This document shows, piece by piece, positions 1 to 8,520 of a stretch of DNA of 50,023 nucleotides (the first letter of the stretch is position 1; each line of letters opens with the position of its first letter). A program made the position numbers and the translations under genes. The stretch is from Halanaerobiaceae bacterium. Lineage in GTDB: Bacteria > Bacillota > Halanaerobiia > Halanaerobiales > Halarsenatibacteraceae. Location of the stretch: the NCBI GenBank assembly GCA_003553485.1, contig PWEJ01000031.1, positions 1-50,023 of the forward strand. The letters are read 5' to 3'. The notes beneath the pieces are model-generated. The model saw only the letters and a program-made list of their open reading frames with translations. It did not search any database and was not told the origin of the DNA.

Positions 1-1077
1 GATTATATATTGCTGACAGTCTGCCTGCTGTTGCTAAGCTTTGGCCTGATGATGATTCTAAGCGCCAGTGCCATTAGAGCTTATAGTGTCTATGGCGATC
101 CCCATTATTTTTTTCAGAGACAATTGATTTATGCCGGGCTAGGCCTCCTTTCGCTCTTGTTTTTTTCTCGAATAGATTATCACAATTATTATCATCACTC
201 AAAGAAAATACTCTTAGTTGCTCTGTTATTGCTGGTGTTAGTTTTAATTCCAGGTATAGGAAGAAAAGTTGGTGGTTCCAGGCGCTGGCTCTCTATATAT
301 ATTTTTAATTTCCAACCGGCGGAGTTTGCCAAAATAGCCATAATCATCTATTTAGCTGCTTTTATAAAGCGCAAGGGAGGTAAAATTACTAATTTCAAAA
401 CTGGCCCCCTGCCAGCCTTGATTATTGTGCTTGGATTTTTTGTTCTGCTAATGAACCAACCAGATATGGGAACAGCTTTAACCATTTTTGGAGTTGCTAT
501 CTTTATGATGATTTTAGGAGGAGTGTTGTTGCGGCAGTTATTCTTGCTGAGTCTACCAGGAGCATTATTTATGCTCTATTATATCAACAGTGCTCACTAT
601 CGTCTGCTCAGGGTACAGACCTTCCTTGACCCCTGGAGTGATCCTCGAGGCACTGGCTATCATATTATCCAATCTTTATTTGCTTTAGGCTCAGGGGGAC
701 TTACCGGGGTAGGGCCAGGAAACAGTCGACAAAAGTTTCTTTATCTACCGGAACCTGGCACTGATTTTATTTTTGCCATCATTGGGGAAGAGTTTGGTCT
801 GCTGGGAGCCATCTTTGTTCTTTTCCTTTTTGCTCTTTTAGCCTATAGGGGAACGGTTATAGCTCTAACTGCTCCAGATACCTTTGGCACCCTTTTAGCT
901 GCCGGTATAACTGTCATGATAACCCTCCAGGCTTTAATAAATATTGGAGCCGTAACCTCTTTAATTCCAGTTACCGGTATCACCCTTCCCTTTATCAGTT
1001 ATGGAGGTAGTTCTCTGATTATTTCTTTATCGGCTATAGGCATTTTATTGAATATTTCTCGTCAATCCGTGCAGTGA
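1..1077 (+). CDS. ftsW: FtsW/SpoVE-type SEDS peptidoglycan glycosyltransferase (5' end cut off)
   Basis: This is a polytopic membrane protein of the SEDS family, which polymerises lipid II into septal glycan strands together with a class B PBP. The reading frame is open from base 1 (Asp-Tyr-Ile-Leu...). That matches the usual start of FtsW transmembrane helix 1, so the true start lies upstream of the window; the TTG at 10 is only the first start-like codon. About 358 codons are visible with roughly ten hydrophobic segments. Diagnostic parts are FQPAEFAK, the long loop ending LPEPGTDFIFAIIGEE with the conserved family Asp, and the C-terminal PFISYGGSS. The stop overlaps the upstream extension of the murG frame. 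FtsW is favoured over RodA by the LPEPxTDFIFA loop and by location. SpoVE cannot be excluded from sequence alone. Confidence 0.93.
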   Translation, partial: DYILLTVCLLLLSFGLMMILSASAIRAYSVYGDPHYFFQRQLIYAGLGLLSLLFFSRIDYHNYYHHSKKILLVALLLLVLVLIPGIGRKVGGSRRWLSIYIFNFQPAEFAKIAIIIYLAAFIKRKGGKITNFKTGPLPALIIVLGFFVLLMNQPDMGTALTIFGVAIFMMILGGVLLRQLFLLSLPGALFMLYYINSAHYRLLRVQTFLDPWSDPRGTGYHIIQSLFALGSGGLTGVGPGNSRQKFLYLPEPGTDFIFAIIGEEFGLLGAIFVLFLFALLAYRGTVIALTAPDTFGTLLAAGITVMITLQALINIGAVTSLIPVTGITLPFISYGGSSLIISLSAIGILLNISRQSVQ

Positions 1078-1154
1078 TTAAAACCAGAGCAAGAGATTAT
1101 TTTAATTATTTCAAGTTCCTCATAATCCAGTTAATTGGTGGGTGGTTTGTGGCT

Positions 1155-2315
1155 ATGAAATTATTGATTTCCGGCGGAGGGACCGGCGGGCATATTTCTC
1201 CGGCTCAGGCAATAATAAATAAATGGCAAGAAAATAGAGGAGAAGTTCTCTATTTAGGGGGAATTGGCAGTAGAGAGGAAAAAATAGCCCAGGAAAGTGG
1301 CCTTAATTTTCAGGGGTTGCCAGTAAAACCGCTGCCTCGTAAGCTTTCATTAGCTCTCTTTTCTTCTCTAGTGGCAAATTCCCGGGCCTTTTTTCAGGCT
1401 CGCCGAGCATGTAAGGATTTTAATCCTGATATAGTGGTCGGGACAGGTGGCTATACTGCCGGGGCTGTTCTCCTGGCAGCTGCTTTAGCTGGTTATCCCA
1501 CCATTATTCATGAGCAGAACTCCTACCCAGGCCTTACCAATCGAATACTGGCTAGATTTGTTGATCGGGTAGCTTTAAGCTTTAGCTCCAGTAAAGAGTT
1601 TTTTTCTCCAGGAGTAGCTGATAAACTTACAGTAACTGGTAACCCAGTGAGAAAATCGATTTTAGCAGTGGATAATAAGTATAAATCCAGTGATAACAAA
1701 AATAATAGCTTTGAGATTTTAGTTATGGGTGGAAGTCAGGGAGCAGTTTTTATAAATAAATTAATGTTAGATATCTATCCCCTGCTCTACGAGGATAAAA
1801 ATGTTAAAGACTTAAGGGAGAAGATTAATTTAAAGAAAGGCTTAGACCCCGTATCCGGGATAAAGGTAAGGCATATAACCGGAAAAAAAAATTACCAGCA
1901 GGTTAAAGAAAAATTAGCTAAGAGACTTAAACCCAAAAGGCTAAAAAACATTTCTTTAGTGGCTTATCTCACTGCCATGGAAGAAGCCTATGCCAGTGCT
2001 GATTTAATTATTAGCAGGGCTGGCGCTACCACCATTGCCGAGATAACAGCTGTGGGTTTACCGGCTATTTTAATTCCCTATCCTCATGCTGCTGATAATC
2101 ACCAATTACTTAACGCCCGGGAACTTTATCATAATCAGGCTGCTTATATAATGGAAGAGGATTCGCTTACTGCTGATAAATTATTGGAGAAAATTATCAC
2201 CCTGGCTGCAGATAAAAAGAAACTTAAAGCTATGGCAGAGGCAGCCCGTGATTTAGGTCAGCCAGCGGCAGGAGATTTGTTTTTAGCGGAAATAAAGGAG
2301 CTTATAAGGGGATAA
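1155..2315 (+). CDS. murG: UDP-GlcNAc:lipid I N-acetylglucosaminyltransferase MurG
   Basis: MurG adds GlcNAc to undecaprenyl-PP-MurNAc-pentapeptide on the inner face of the membrane to make lipid II. It is a GT-B fold enzyme. The N-terminal glycine loop GGGTGGHISPA follows directly after MKLLIS, a second loop MGGSQGA opens the C-terminal domain, and the UDP-GlcNAc site SRAGATTIAE is present. The frame is open back to a GTG at 1074 that overlaps the ftsW stop, but family members begin a few residues before the glycine loop. The likely start is therefore ATG 1155 or GTG 1149, both behind the GGTGGGTGG stretch at 1137-1145. At 386 aa it is slightly long, with a lysine-rich insertion after the second glycine loop. 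It is followed 4 bp later by murC. Confidence 0.93.
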   Translation: MKLLISGGGTGGHISPAQAIINKWQENRGEVLYLGGIGSREEKIAQESGLNFQGLPVKPLPRKLSLALFSSLVANSRAFFQARRACKDFNPDIVVGTGGYTAGAVLLAAALAGYPTIIHEQNSYPGLTNRILARFVDRVALSFSSSKEFFSPGVADKLTVTGNPVRKSILAVDNKYKSSDNKNNSFEILVMGGSQGAVFINKLMLDIYPLLYEDKNVKDLREKINLKKGLDPVSGIKVRHITGKKNYQQVKEKLAKRLKPKRLKNISLVAYLTAMEEAYASADLIISRAGATTIAEITAVGLPAILIPYPHAADNHQLLNARELYHNQAAYIMEEDSLTADKLLEKIITLAADKKKLKAMAEAARDLGQPAAGDLFLAEIKELIRG

Positions 2316-2319
2316 CAAG

Positions 2320-3828
2320 ATGGAGTATGGAGATTATAATAACTTAAAGAAACAAAAAAATGAAAGGCATAACAGAGCTCTAAATAATTTTGCCGGTCAA
2401 AAAGTACATTTGATTGGTATCGGTGGAATTTCCATGAGTGCCATTGCTTTTTTGTTAATAGAGCAGGGCGCTATTGTCTCAGGTTCAGATTTGAAAGAAA
2501 ATGATAAAGTTAAAAAGCTCCGTCGAAGGGGAGCAAAGATAAATATTGGCCACTGGGCAGAAAATATCAGTAATCCGGATTTAGTTGTTTTTAGCAGCGC
2601 CATACCGCAGGATAATCCGGAACTTAAGAAGGCCAGGCAGCAGGGTATTACCCTCTGGCAAAGGGCTAGGATGCTCTCTTATCTGACAGCGGGCCAGAAA
2701 CTTATCGCTATAACTGGCACCCATGGTAAAACGACTACCACTGGTATGCTAACAGCAATCTTTTTAGCCGCTGAAAGAGATCCAACGGTAATGTTAGGTG
2801 GAGATTTAGATCTGCTGGAAGGTAATTATCGAACTGGTTCAGGAGAGTATTTTTTGACGGAAGCGGATGAGAGTGATGGCTCTCTGCTTAACTTTGCTCC
2901 AGATATTGCAGTCGTCACAAATATTGAATTAGAACATTTGAATTATTACCAGAGTGAAGATGAATTAATTGAGGTGATGCTTGCTTTTTTGACAGGAGAT
3001 AAAACTCAGGAACCTGCAACTATTATACTCTGCCATGATGATTTTTTAACTCAGGAAAAGCTATTGCCTCGACTAAAAAAGGAAACTAATAAAGCTGAAA
3101 TTCTTACCTATGGTCTGTCAGGTGGAAAGCTTCAGGCCAATGATATTTCCATCAGGGGTTATAATTCTTCTTTTATGGTTGGATGCTCTGAAGGGAGTAG
3201 AGAGCTTTTGCAATTAAAAGTTCCAGGTAATTACAATATTTCAAATGCTCTAGCTGCTGCAGTAGCAGCCAGCCAGGCTGGCATTGACTGGCCCTCTATC
3301 AAAAAGGGCTTAAAAAATTTCTCCGGTGTCAAGCGCCGTTTTGAAATCAAAGGAAAATACGAGGGCATAACAGTAGTAGATGATTATGCTCACCATCCCA
3401 CTGAGATAGAAAATGTTTTTTCTCTGGCGGCTAGACTTGATTATAATCAGTTGTTTATAGCTTTCCAGCCCCATCGCTACACCAGAACAGCAAGACTCTG
3501 GGAAGATTTTGTAAAAGTATTGGCAGAGGCTCCTGGCATTTTGTTATTAACTGAAATTTACTCAGCCAATCAAAATCCCATACCGGGAATAAATTCCTGG
3601 AATCTTTATCAGGATATTAAAACTAAAGAGAAAAAGGTTATAGATTTCTCAGCAGAAGAGAAAAAACTAAAAGAGCAAAGTTTTTACTGTCCAGATCTTA
3701 AGAGTGTGGTAAATAAATTAAGGCAACTGGCCCAGCCTGGTGATCTTATTATCACCATGGGAGCCGGTGATATTTATCAGGCTGGTGAGGATTTCCTCGC
3801 TTCCTGTGAGGGATCCCGGGATGTTTAA
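2320..3828 (+). CDS. murC: UDP-N-acetylmuramate--L-alanine ligase MurC
   Basis: This cytoplasmic ATP-dependent ligase adds L-Ala to UDP-MurNAc, the first amino acid of the stem peptide. Domains in order are a Rossmann segment LIGIGGISMS (residues 31-40), the Mur-ligase ATP loop GTHGKTTT (133-140), the central ligase domain, and a C-terminal domain with DDYAHHPTEI and FQPHRYTRT. Length is 502 aa. About 25 charged residues precede the Rossmann segment, which is longer than usual. The start ATG 2320 has an AAGGGG site about 8 bp upstream. The 3' end overlaps the ftsQ start by 8 bp, indicating translational coupling. The murB gene that commonly lies between murC and ftsQ is absent here. Confidence 0.95.
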   Translation: MEYGDYNNLKKQKNERHNRALNNFAGQKVHLIGIGGISMSAIAFLLIEQGAIVSGSDLKENDKVKKLRRRGAKINIGHWAENISNPDLVVFSSAIPQDNPELKKARQQGITLWQRARMLSYLTAGQKLIAITGTHGKTTTTGMLTAIFLAAERDPTVMLGGDLDLLEGNYRTGSGEYFLTEADESDGSLLNFAPDIAVVTNIELEHLNYYQSEDELIEVMLAFLTGDKTQEPATIILCHDDFLTQEKLLPRLKKETNKAEILTYGLSGGKLQANDISIRGYNSSFMVGCSEGSRELLQLKVPGNYNISNALAAAVAASQAGIDWPSIKKGLKNFSGVKRRFEIKGKYEGITVVDDYAHHPTEIENVFSLAARLDYNQLFIAFQPHRYTRTARLWEDFVKVLAEAPGILLLTEIYSANQNPIPGINSWNLYQDIKTKEKKVIDFSAEEKKLKEQSFYCPDLKSVVNKLRQLAQPGDLIITMGAGDIYQAGEDFLASCEGSRDV

Positions 3829-4522
3829 ATATGTGGTGATATTGATGATTATTGCCCTGGTGCTGGGAATATTGTTTTCTTCTCCCCTCTTTGTCATCAA
3901 TGAAATTTCGTTATCTGGTTATGAGGTTGAGGATATTCCTGTAACAGAGCTAAAGGGGCAAAATATTTTTATGGTTGAACTTACAGAAATACAAGAAGTG
4001 ATTGAGCAAGATCCCTATGTGGAGGAAGTTGAGGTTCGGAGGAGGTTTCCAGATAAACTGGAGTTATTAGTAGTTGATAATCAGCCTTTAGCTGCTCTTC
4101 GCAATAACGATAAATATGTTGTTTTTAATGCCTATCAGCAGATAATTGGCGAAAATTTAGCCGAAAATCGTTACCAGGTGCCTGTATTGGAAAATGTCGC
4201 TTATAACTTTAGAGGACAGGAAGTAGTTTTAGATGAAGAGGTCAATATGTTTTTACAGGAGCTGGCTAAATTGCCGGAGGATAAATTACAGGAGATTAAA
4301 AAAGTTGATTTTAGCGGCTATCAGTTGAGCTTTTCCCTGGAAGAAGGAGCTGAAATAATACTGGGGGGATATGATGAATTAGAAAGAAAGTTCAATATTT
4401 TTTATTCAGCTTTAGAGCAGAATATTTTTGCTCCAGAAAATATTGAGTATCTTGATATTAGTGCCCCTGATAGGCCGGTGATAAGGGAGAAGGATAATAG
4501 TGATAATTATAATGATGAGTAA
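3821..4522 (+). CDS. ftsQ: Cell division protein FtsQ/DivIB
   Basis: This is a bitopic divisome protein that links FtsB/FtsL and early division proteins to septal synthesis. It has a short cytoplasmic start, one transmembrane helix at about residues 4-21, a POTRA domain at about 24-92 (containing PYVEEVEVRRRFPDKL), and a beta domain after it. Length is 233 aa from ATG 3821. The frame stays open upstream to 3740, but that stretch lies inside murC. The ATG at 3821 sits in the sequence ATGTTTAA, which contains the murC stop, and has GAGGG just upstream. Sequence conservation in this family is low; the call rests on the POTRA-like pattern, topology and the murC-ftsA position. Confidence 0.88.
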   Translation: MFKYVVILMIIALVLGILFSSPLFVINEISLSGYEVEDIPVTELKGQNIFMVELTEIQEVIEQDPYVEEVEVRRRFPDKLELLVVDNQPLAALRNNDKYVVFNAYQQIIGENLAENRYQVPVLENVAYNFRGQEVVLDEEVNMFLQELAKLPEDKLQEIKKVDFSGYQLSFSLEEGAEIILGGYDELERKFNIFYSALEQNIFAPENIEYLDISAPDRPVIREKDNSDNYNDE

Positions 4523-4624
4523 GAGGGATAAATAGTCGCAAATTATAGTAAATGTTGCAATAAAAAAAGGAATAATATCTTGAATGTTGAATTGTGTTAA
4601 AAGAAGGAATTAATGTGGCAGAGA

Positions 4625-4630
4625 GGAGGG
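4625..4630 (+). promoter_or_regulatory. Ribosome binding site fixing the ftsA start
   Basis: GGAGGG lies 6 bp before TTG 4637. The in-frame ATG at 4613 lies upstream of this site and has no comparable site of its own, so the TTG is the better start. Confidence 0.7.
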
Positions 4631-4636
4631 AGAATT

Positions 4637-5908
4637 TTGGCAGCTCAGCAAATTATAACAGCTCTGGATGTAGGCACTAAAAAGATTTGTGCTTTGATTG
4701 CCGAGATAAACGCCGAGGAGGAAATTGAAATTATTGGAGTTGGTTTAACTCCTTCCAATGGTCTGCGCAAGGGTATTGTGGTGGATATAGATTTAGCTGC
4801 CCAGTCGATTTCCCAGGCAGTGGATAAAGCTGAACGCATGGCGGGAATAGAAGTTGGGTCAGCCTTTGTTGGTATAGCTGGCTCCCACATATCCTCAGAA
4901 AATAGCCATGGAGTGGTGGCTGTCACCGGTGCTGAAAAAGAAGTAAAACAATCGGATATTGATAGGGTAATGGAAGCAGCCAAGGTAATACCAATTTCTC
5001 AAGAAGAAGAGATTGTCCATGTTTTACCCCGGGAGTTTATTATTGATGGTACAAGAGGGATTAGACATCCTCAGGGGATGTCAGGAGTGCGGTTAGAAGT
5101 TGAGACACATATCGTTAAAGGTTCTTCAACTTCTGTCAGCAACCTGGTTAAAAGTGTCAGGAGAGCTGGTCTGGAAGTAAATGATATTGTTTTAGATCAA
5201 CTTGCTTCCAGTCATGCGGTATTGTCCTCTGATGAACGAGAACTTGGAGTTTCATTAATAGATATAGGGGGTGGCACAACCGATTTAATAATTTTTCAAG
5301 AGGGAAATATCTGTTACACTTCAGTCTTACCGGTGGGAGGAAATCACGTTAGCAATGATATTGCAGTGGGGCTTAGAACCCCGGTATCAGAGGCGGAAAA
5401 ATTAAAGATCTTGCATGGGGCGGCGACTACTGAGATAATTGAAAAAGAAGAAAAGATAGATGTTTTAAAGCCTAGCGGTCAGGATAGCCACAAAGTTAAT
5501 CGTCGCTATCTCTGTCAGGTAATCCAGCCTCGAATGGCAGAAATTTTTCAACTGGTAAACAAAGAACTGCAAAAAAACGGAGGCAGAGATAGAACTCCTG
5601 CAGGTATGGTTATTACTGGAGGAGCTTCACTATTGCCAGGAAGCTGTCAATTGGCTGCTGATATAATAGGCTTGCCAGTGAGAAGAGGAGAACCAGAATA
5701 TGTTGAGGGTTTTTCTGATATTATTGATAACCCTGTCTACATAAAAAAAGATGGCAAGATTCCCAGACCTGTCTTTGCTACTGGAGTGGGCCTATTACTT
5801 TATGCTCGCCAAAACAAAAATTATTCCGGAAAACCAAAAAGGAAGAACAAAGAGGTGGTAAATAGCTTTTTTGCAAAGTTGAAGAGTCTTTTCGATGATT
5901 TTTTCTAA
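4637..5908 (+). CDS. ftsA: Cell division actin-like protein FtsA
   Basis: FtsA is an actin-fold ATPase that tethers FtsZ to the membrane and recruits later divisome proteins. The first phosphate loop is ALDVGTKK near the N-terminus, the SHS2 (1C) region follows, and the second phosphate loop is LIDIGGGTTDL near residue 207. GITGGAS-like sequence (VITGGASLLPG) marks the adenosine motif. The last 15 residues (SFFAKLKSLFDDFF) form an amphipathic helix suited to membrane binding. Length is 423 aa from TTG 4637, chosen because GGAGGG sits 6 bp ahead. It lies 114 bp after ftsQ and 85 bp before ftsZ. Confidence 0.95.
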   Translation: MAAQQIITALDVGTKKICALIAEINAEEEIEIIGVGLTPSNGLRKGIVVDIDLAAQSISQAVDKAERMAGIEVGSAFVGIAGSHISSENSHGVVAVTGAEKEVKQSDIDRVMEAAKVIPISQEEEIVHVLPREFIIDGTRGIRHPQGMSGVRLEVETHIVKGSSTSVSNLVKSVRRAGLEVNDIVLDQLASSHAVLSSDERELGVSLIDIGGGTTDLIIFQEGNICYTSVLPVGGNHVSNDIAVGLRTPVSEAEKLKILHGAATTEIIEKEEKIDVLKPSGQDSHKVNRRYLCQVIQPRMAEIFQLVNKELQKNGGRDRTPAGMVITGGASLLPGSCQLAADIIGLPVRRGEPEYVEGFSDIIDNPVYIKKDGKIPRPVFATGVGLLLYARQNKNYSGKPKRKNKEVVNSFFAKLKSLFDDFF

Positions 5909-5942
5909 AATATTTTTAATGATTTTTTGTTACTATTAATAA

Positions 5943-5970
5943 TTGATTGTTACAATAAGACTATTATACT
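5943..5970 (+). promoter_or_regulatory. Candidate sigma-A promoter for ftsZ
   Basis: TTGATT (5943-5948) and TATACT (5965-5970) are separated by 16 bp. Transcription would start near 5977, leaving a short leader that still includes the GAGGGGG site. It matches sigma-70 consensus at 4/6 and 5/6 positions; no experiment supports it. Confidence 0.4.
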
Positions 5971-5993
5971 CTTAGGAGAGGGGGTTTTTGTAA

Positions 5994-7055
5994 GTGTTTG
6001 ATATAGGGACAGAAGTTGAACAATTTGCCAATATAAAAGTAGTAGGGGTTGGCGGCGGAGGTAATAATGCTGTCAATCGCATGATTGATGATGGTTTAGA
6101 AGGTGTGGAGTTTATAGCCATCAATACTGATGCTCAGGTTTTAATGGATTCTAATGCCGGTATCACAATCCGAATTGGGGAAAAATTGACCCGGGGGTTA
6201 GGAGCTGGTTCAGATCCGGAAATTGGCCGGGAAGCAGCAGAAGAGAGTAAGCAGGAGATTGCCGATGCTGTTTCTGGTGCTGATATGGTTTTTATAACTG
6301 CCGGTATGGGTGGTGGCACCGGCACAGGAGCTGCTCCAGTGGTAGCTAAGGCAGCTAAGGAACAGGGAGCCCTGACGGTAGGAGTGGTTACCAAACCCTT
6401 TACCGTAGAAGGTACCACTAGAATGAAAAATGCTCAGCTGGGTATTGAAAATCTAAAAGAAGAGGTGGATACCTTAATTATAATCCCCAATGATAGGCTT
6501 CTGGAAGTAGCGGAAAAGAAAACTAGCCTGATGGAGGCTTTCAAAATTGCAGATGGCGTTCTACGACAGGGGGTTCAGGGCATTTCAGATCTTATCACTA
6601 TAACAGGAATAATTAATCTTGATTTTGGTGATGTGAAGACCATAATGAAAGATGCTGGCTCTGCCCTGATGGGAATTGGAAAAGCTGCTGGAGATGAGCG
6701 AGCTCAGGAAGCTGCTAAGCTGGCTATTGATTCACCATTATTGGAGGCTTCGGTAAATGGGGCCCAGGGTGTTTTGATTAATATCACCGGTGGTGACGAT
6801 CTTGGCATTCATGAGGCCTATGAAGCAGCTAAAATCGTCAAAGAGGTTTCCGATTCTGATGCCAACATAATCTTAGGAGCTGTTATAGATGAAAATCTTT
6901 CTGAAGAAGTTAAGGTCACAGTAATAGCAACTGGCTTTAACTCTCATAGTGACACCATAAAAAGCAGTAAAGAGGAAAGTTTCTCCGATGAGGTTCAGTT
7001 GGATACCGGTGAGGATGAGTTGGATATCCCTGCCTTTTTGCGCAAGCAGGATTAA
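5994..7055 (+). CDS. ftsZ: Cell division GTPase FtsZ
   Basis: FtsZ is the tubulin homologue that forms the cytokinetic ring. The GTP tubulin signature GGGTGTGA is at residues 106-113, with [13 protein letters not shown] at 18-30 and the T7 loop NLDFGDVK in the middle of the protein. A short acidic linker leads to the C-terminal peptide [10 protein letters not shown], which binds FtsA and SepF; both partners are encoded nearby. Length is 353 aa, normal for the family. The start is GTG 5994 behind a GAGGGGG site. A hairpin about 30 bp after the stop may end the transcript. Confidence 0.97.
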   Translation: MFDIGTEVEQFANIKVVGVGGGGNNAVNRMIDDGLEGVEFIAINTDAQVLMDSNAGITIRIGEKLTRGLGAGSDPEIGREAAEESKQEIADAVSGADMVFITAGMGGGTGTGAAPVVAKAAKEQGALTVGVVTKPFTVEGTTRMKNAQLGIENLKEEVDTLIIIPNDRLLEVAEKKTSLMEAFKIADGVLRQGVQGISDLITITGIINLDFGDVKTIMKDAGSALMGIGKAAGDERAQEAAKLAIDSPLLEASVNGAQGVLINITGGDDLGIHEAYEAAKIVKEVSDSDANIILGAVIDENLSEEVKVTVIATGFNSHSDTIKSSKEESFSDEVQLDTGEDELDIPAFLRKQD

Positions 7056-7087
7056 ATCGTGATGTCTATTACAGGGCTTGGCTAGGG

Positions 7088-7122
7088 CTCGATGCTTATC
7101 TGGGCATCGAGTTCTTGTTATT
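7088..7122 (+). terminator. Probable intrinsic terminator after ftsZ
   Basis: CTCGATGC (7088-7095) and GCATCGAG (7104-7111) form a perfect 8-bp stem with an 8-nt loop, followed by a T-rich but interrupted tail. Its position at the end of the division operon fits; the weak T run lowers confidence. Confidence 0.55.
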
Positions 7123-7201
7123 TTATCAATAAATATGATATACTTAAATTTAAGTTAAAAGAAAAAGAGTCAATTAATTTAGGAGTTAAAGAGGTGGGTC
7201 A

Positions 7202-7693
7202 ATGAAATGTCCTTATTGTGCTCATGAGGGTAGTAGGGTAATAGATTCTCGTACCACTGATAACAATAGCACTATTAGAAGAAGACGGGAATGTGAAAGC
7301 TGCCAGGAGCGTTTTACCACCTATGAAAAATATGAAAGAGTCCCTCTGCTGGTGGAAAAAAGTGACGGCAGTAGGGAGATGTTTTCTGAAGAAAAAATTT
7401 TGTCAGGTCTTTATAAAGCTACCGAAAAAAGACCGGTGACAGAAGAAGAATTGAGCGGGTTGGTTAAGGAAATAAAGGCTGAAATGTTAAATAAGATGGA
7501 GCAGGTGGTAACCAGCAAACAGATAGGTAATCTGGTTATGGAAAAATTAAAAAAGATAGATGAGGTGGCTTATGTTAGGTTTGCTTCGGTCTATCGAGAA
7601 TTCAAAGATGTGCAAAATTTCAAAGAGGAATTAGATAAATTGCTGCTGGAAAATCAGGAGGCGGGAAATGTTTGCGAAAATCAAGAAAGGTAA
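7202..7693 (+). CDS. nrdR: Transcriptional repressor NrdR
   Basis: NrdR represses ribonucleotide reductase genes in response to nucleotide state. The N-terminal zinc ribbon has Cys3-x2-Cys6 and Cys31-x2-Cys34, with RRRRECESCQERF typical of the family, and an ATP-cone domain covers about residues 46-136. Length is 163 aa. ATG 7202 follows GAGGTGG. In many spore formers spoIIGA-sigE-sigG lie between ftsZ and nrdR; here only 146 bp separate them. Its last 26 bp overlap pgeF. Confidence 0.96.
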   Translation: MKCPYCAHEGSRVIDSRTTDNNSTIRRRRECESCQERFTTYEKYERVPLLVEKSDGSREMFSEEKILSGLYKATEKRPVTEEELSGLVKEIKAEMLNKMEQVVTSKQIGNLVMEKLKKIDEVAYVRFASVYREFKDVQNFKEELDKLLLENQEAGNVCENQER

Positions 7694-8471
7694 TTTACAA
7701 TATCTTAAATTTAAACCCTGGGAAAAGTTTGGCCTCAGTGCTATCTTCACTGGCAAAATGTCAGAAGAGTACCAGGCTACAGCTAAACTATACAAAAAGC
7801 TGGGGATAGATACATCCCCAATTATTCAACCGCGACAGGTACATGGAAAAAATATTTTTTTAGTGAAAAGAGCAAATTTTTATCGCCAGAGAACCCCTAT
7901 TGCTGCCGATGCTTCCCTAGCTTTACCCTCACTGATGATTAACAAAAATGAGGATGTGGAAATAGATAGCAGCTCAAAGCTAAACAGTTCTTTTGTTTTG
8001 CAAGGAGTTTATGCTGATTGTACTCCTATCTATCTGTGTGAGCCAGAGCAAAAAATCTTAGCCTTAATCCATGCTGGCTGGCGAGGAACAGCTCGCCGTA
8101 TCTGCCAGGCGGTCATTAGAGAATTAAAGTTCAGAACAAAAGTCAACCCTGAAGGCTTACAGGCAATTATCGGACCGGCCATTGCCAGGAAAAATTATCA
8201 AGTCGGTCCAAAGGTTCTGGATTCCTTTAAAGATTACTGGCAAGACCCAGAAGATTTTTTTGCAGCTGATAACTCTGCTGCAGAGGAAAAGTATCTGCTG
8301 GACTTAAAAAAAGCCAATTATCAAGATTTACTTCAACAGGGCCTTAAAGCTGATAAGATATTTGTTAGTTCTTATGATACTTTTAGTGAAGAAGATCTCT
8401 TTTATTCCTATCGTCGGGAAGGTAACCAGGCTAAGAGGATGAAAGCCCTTTTGTTCTGGCATAGAGATTAA
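7668..8471 (+). CDS. pgeF: PgeF family (YlmD/YfiH, DUF152) peptidoglycan editing factor
   Basis: This family is linked to peptidoglycan quality control and to purine nucleoside phosphorylase/adenosine deaminase activity, and was formerly called a multicopper polyphenol oxidase. The zinc ligands expected for the family are visible: His59 (RQVHG), Cys118 (YADCTP) and His135 (HAGWRGT). About 20 extra residues between positions 84 and 108, before the Cys motif, look like an insertion relative to the usual compact form. Length is 267 aa. ATG 7668 has AGGAGG 5 bp upstream, inside the end of nrdR, so the two genes are translationally coupled. It matches the ylmD position of the Bacillus ylm cluster. 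Confidence 0.92.
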   Translation: MFAKIKKGNLQYLKFKPWEKFGLSAIFTGKMSEEYQATAKLYKKLGIDTSPIIQPRQVHGKNIFLVKRANFYRQRTPIAADASLALPSLMINKNEDVEIDSSSKLNSSFVLQGVYADCTPIYLCEPEQKILALIHAGWRGTARRICQAVIRELKFRTKVNPEGLQAIIGPAIARKNYQVGPKVLDSFKDYWQDPEDFFAADNSAAEEKYLLDLKKANYQDLLQQGLKADKIFVSSYDTFSEEDLFYSYRREGNQAKRMKALLFWHRD

Positions 8472-8520
8472 GAAAATGTGACAGGGCAGTAAAGAAAGAA
8501 GATTTTTTAGGTGGTGCTAT

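Noticed and set aside
4555-4590. TTGCAA ... TATCTT as an ftsA promoter
   Set aside because: The spacing is only 15 bp and both hexamers are poor.
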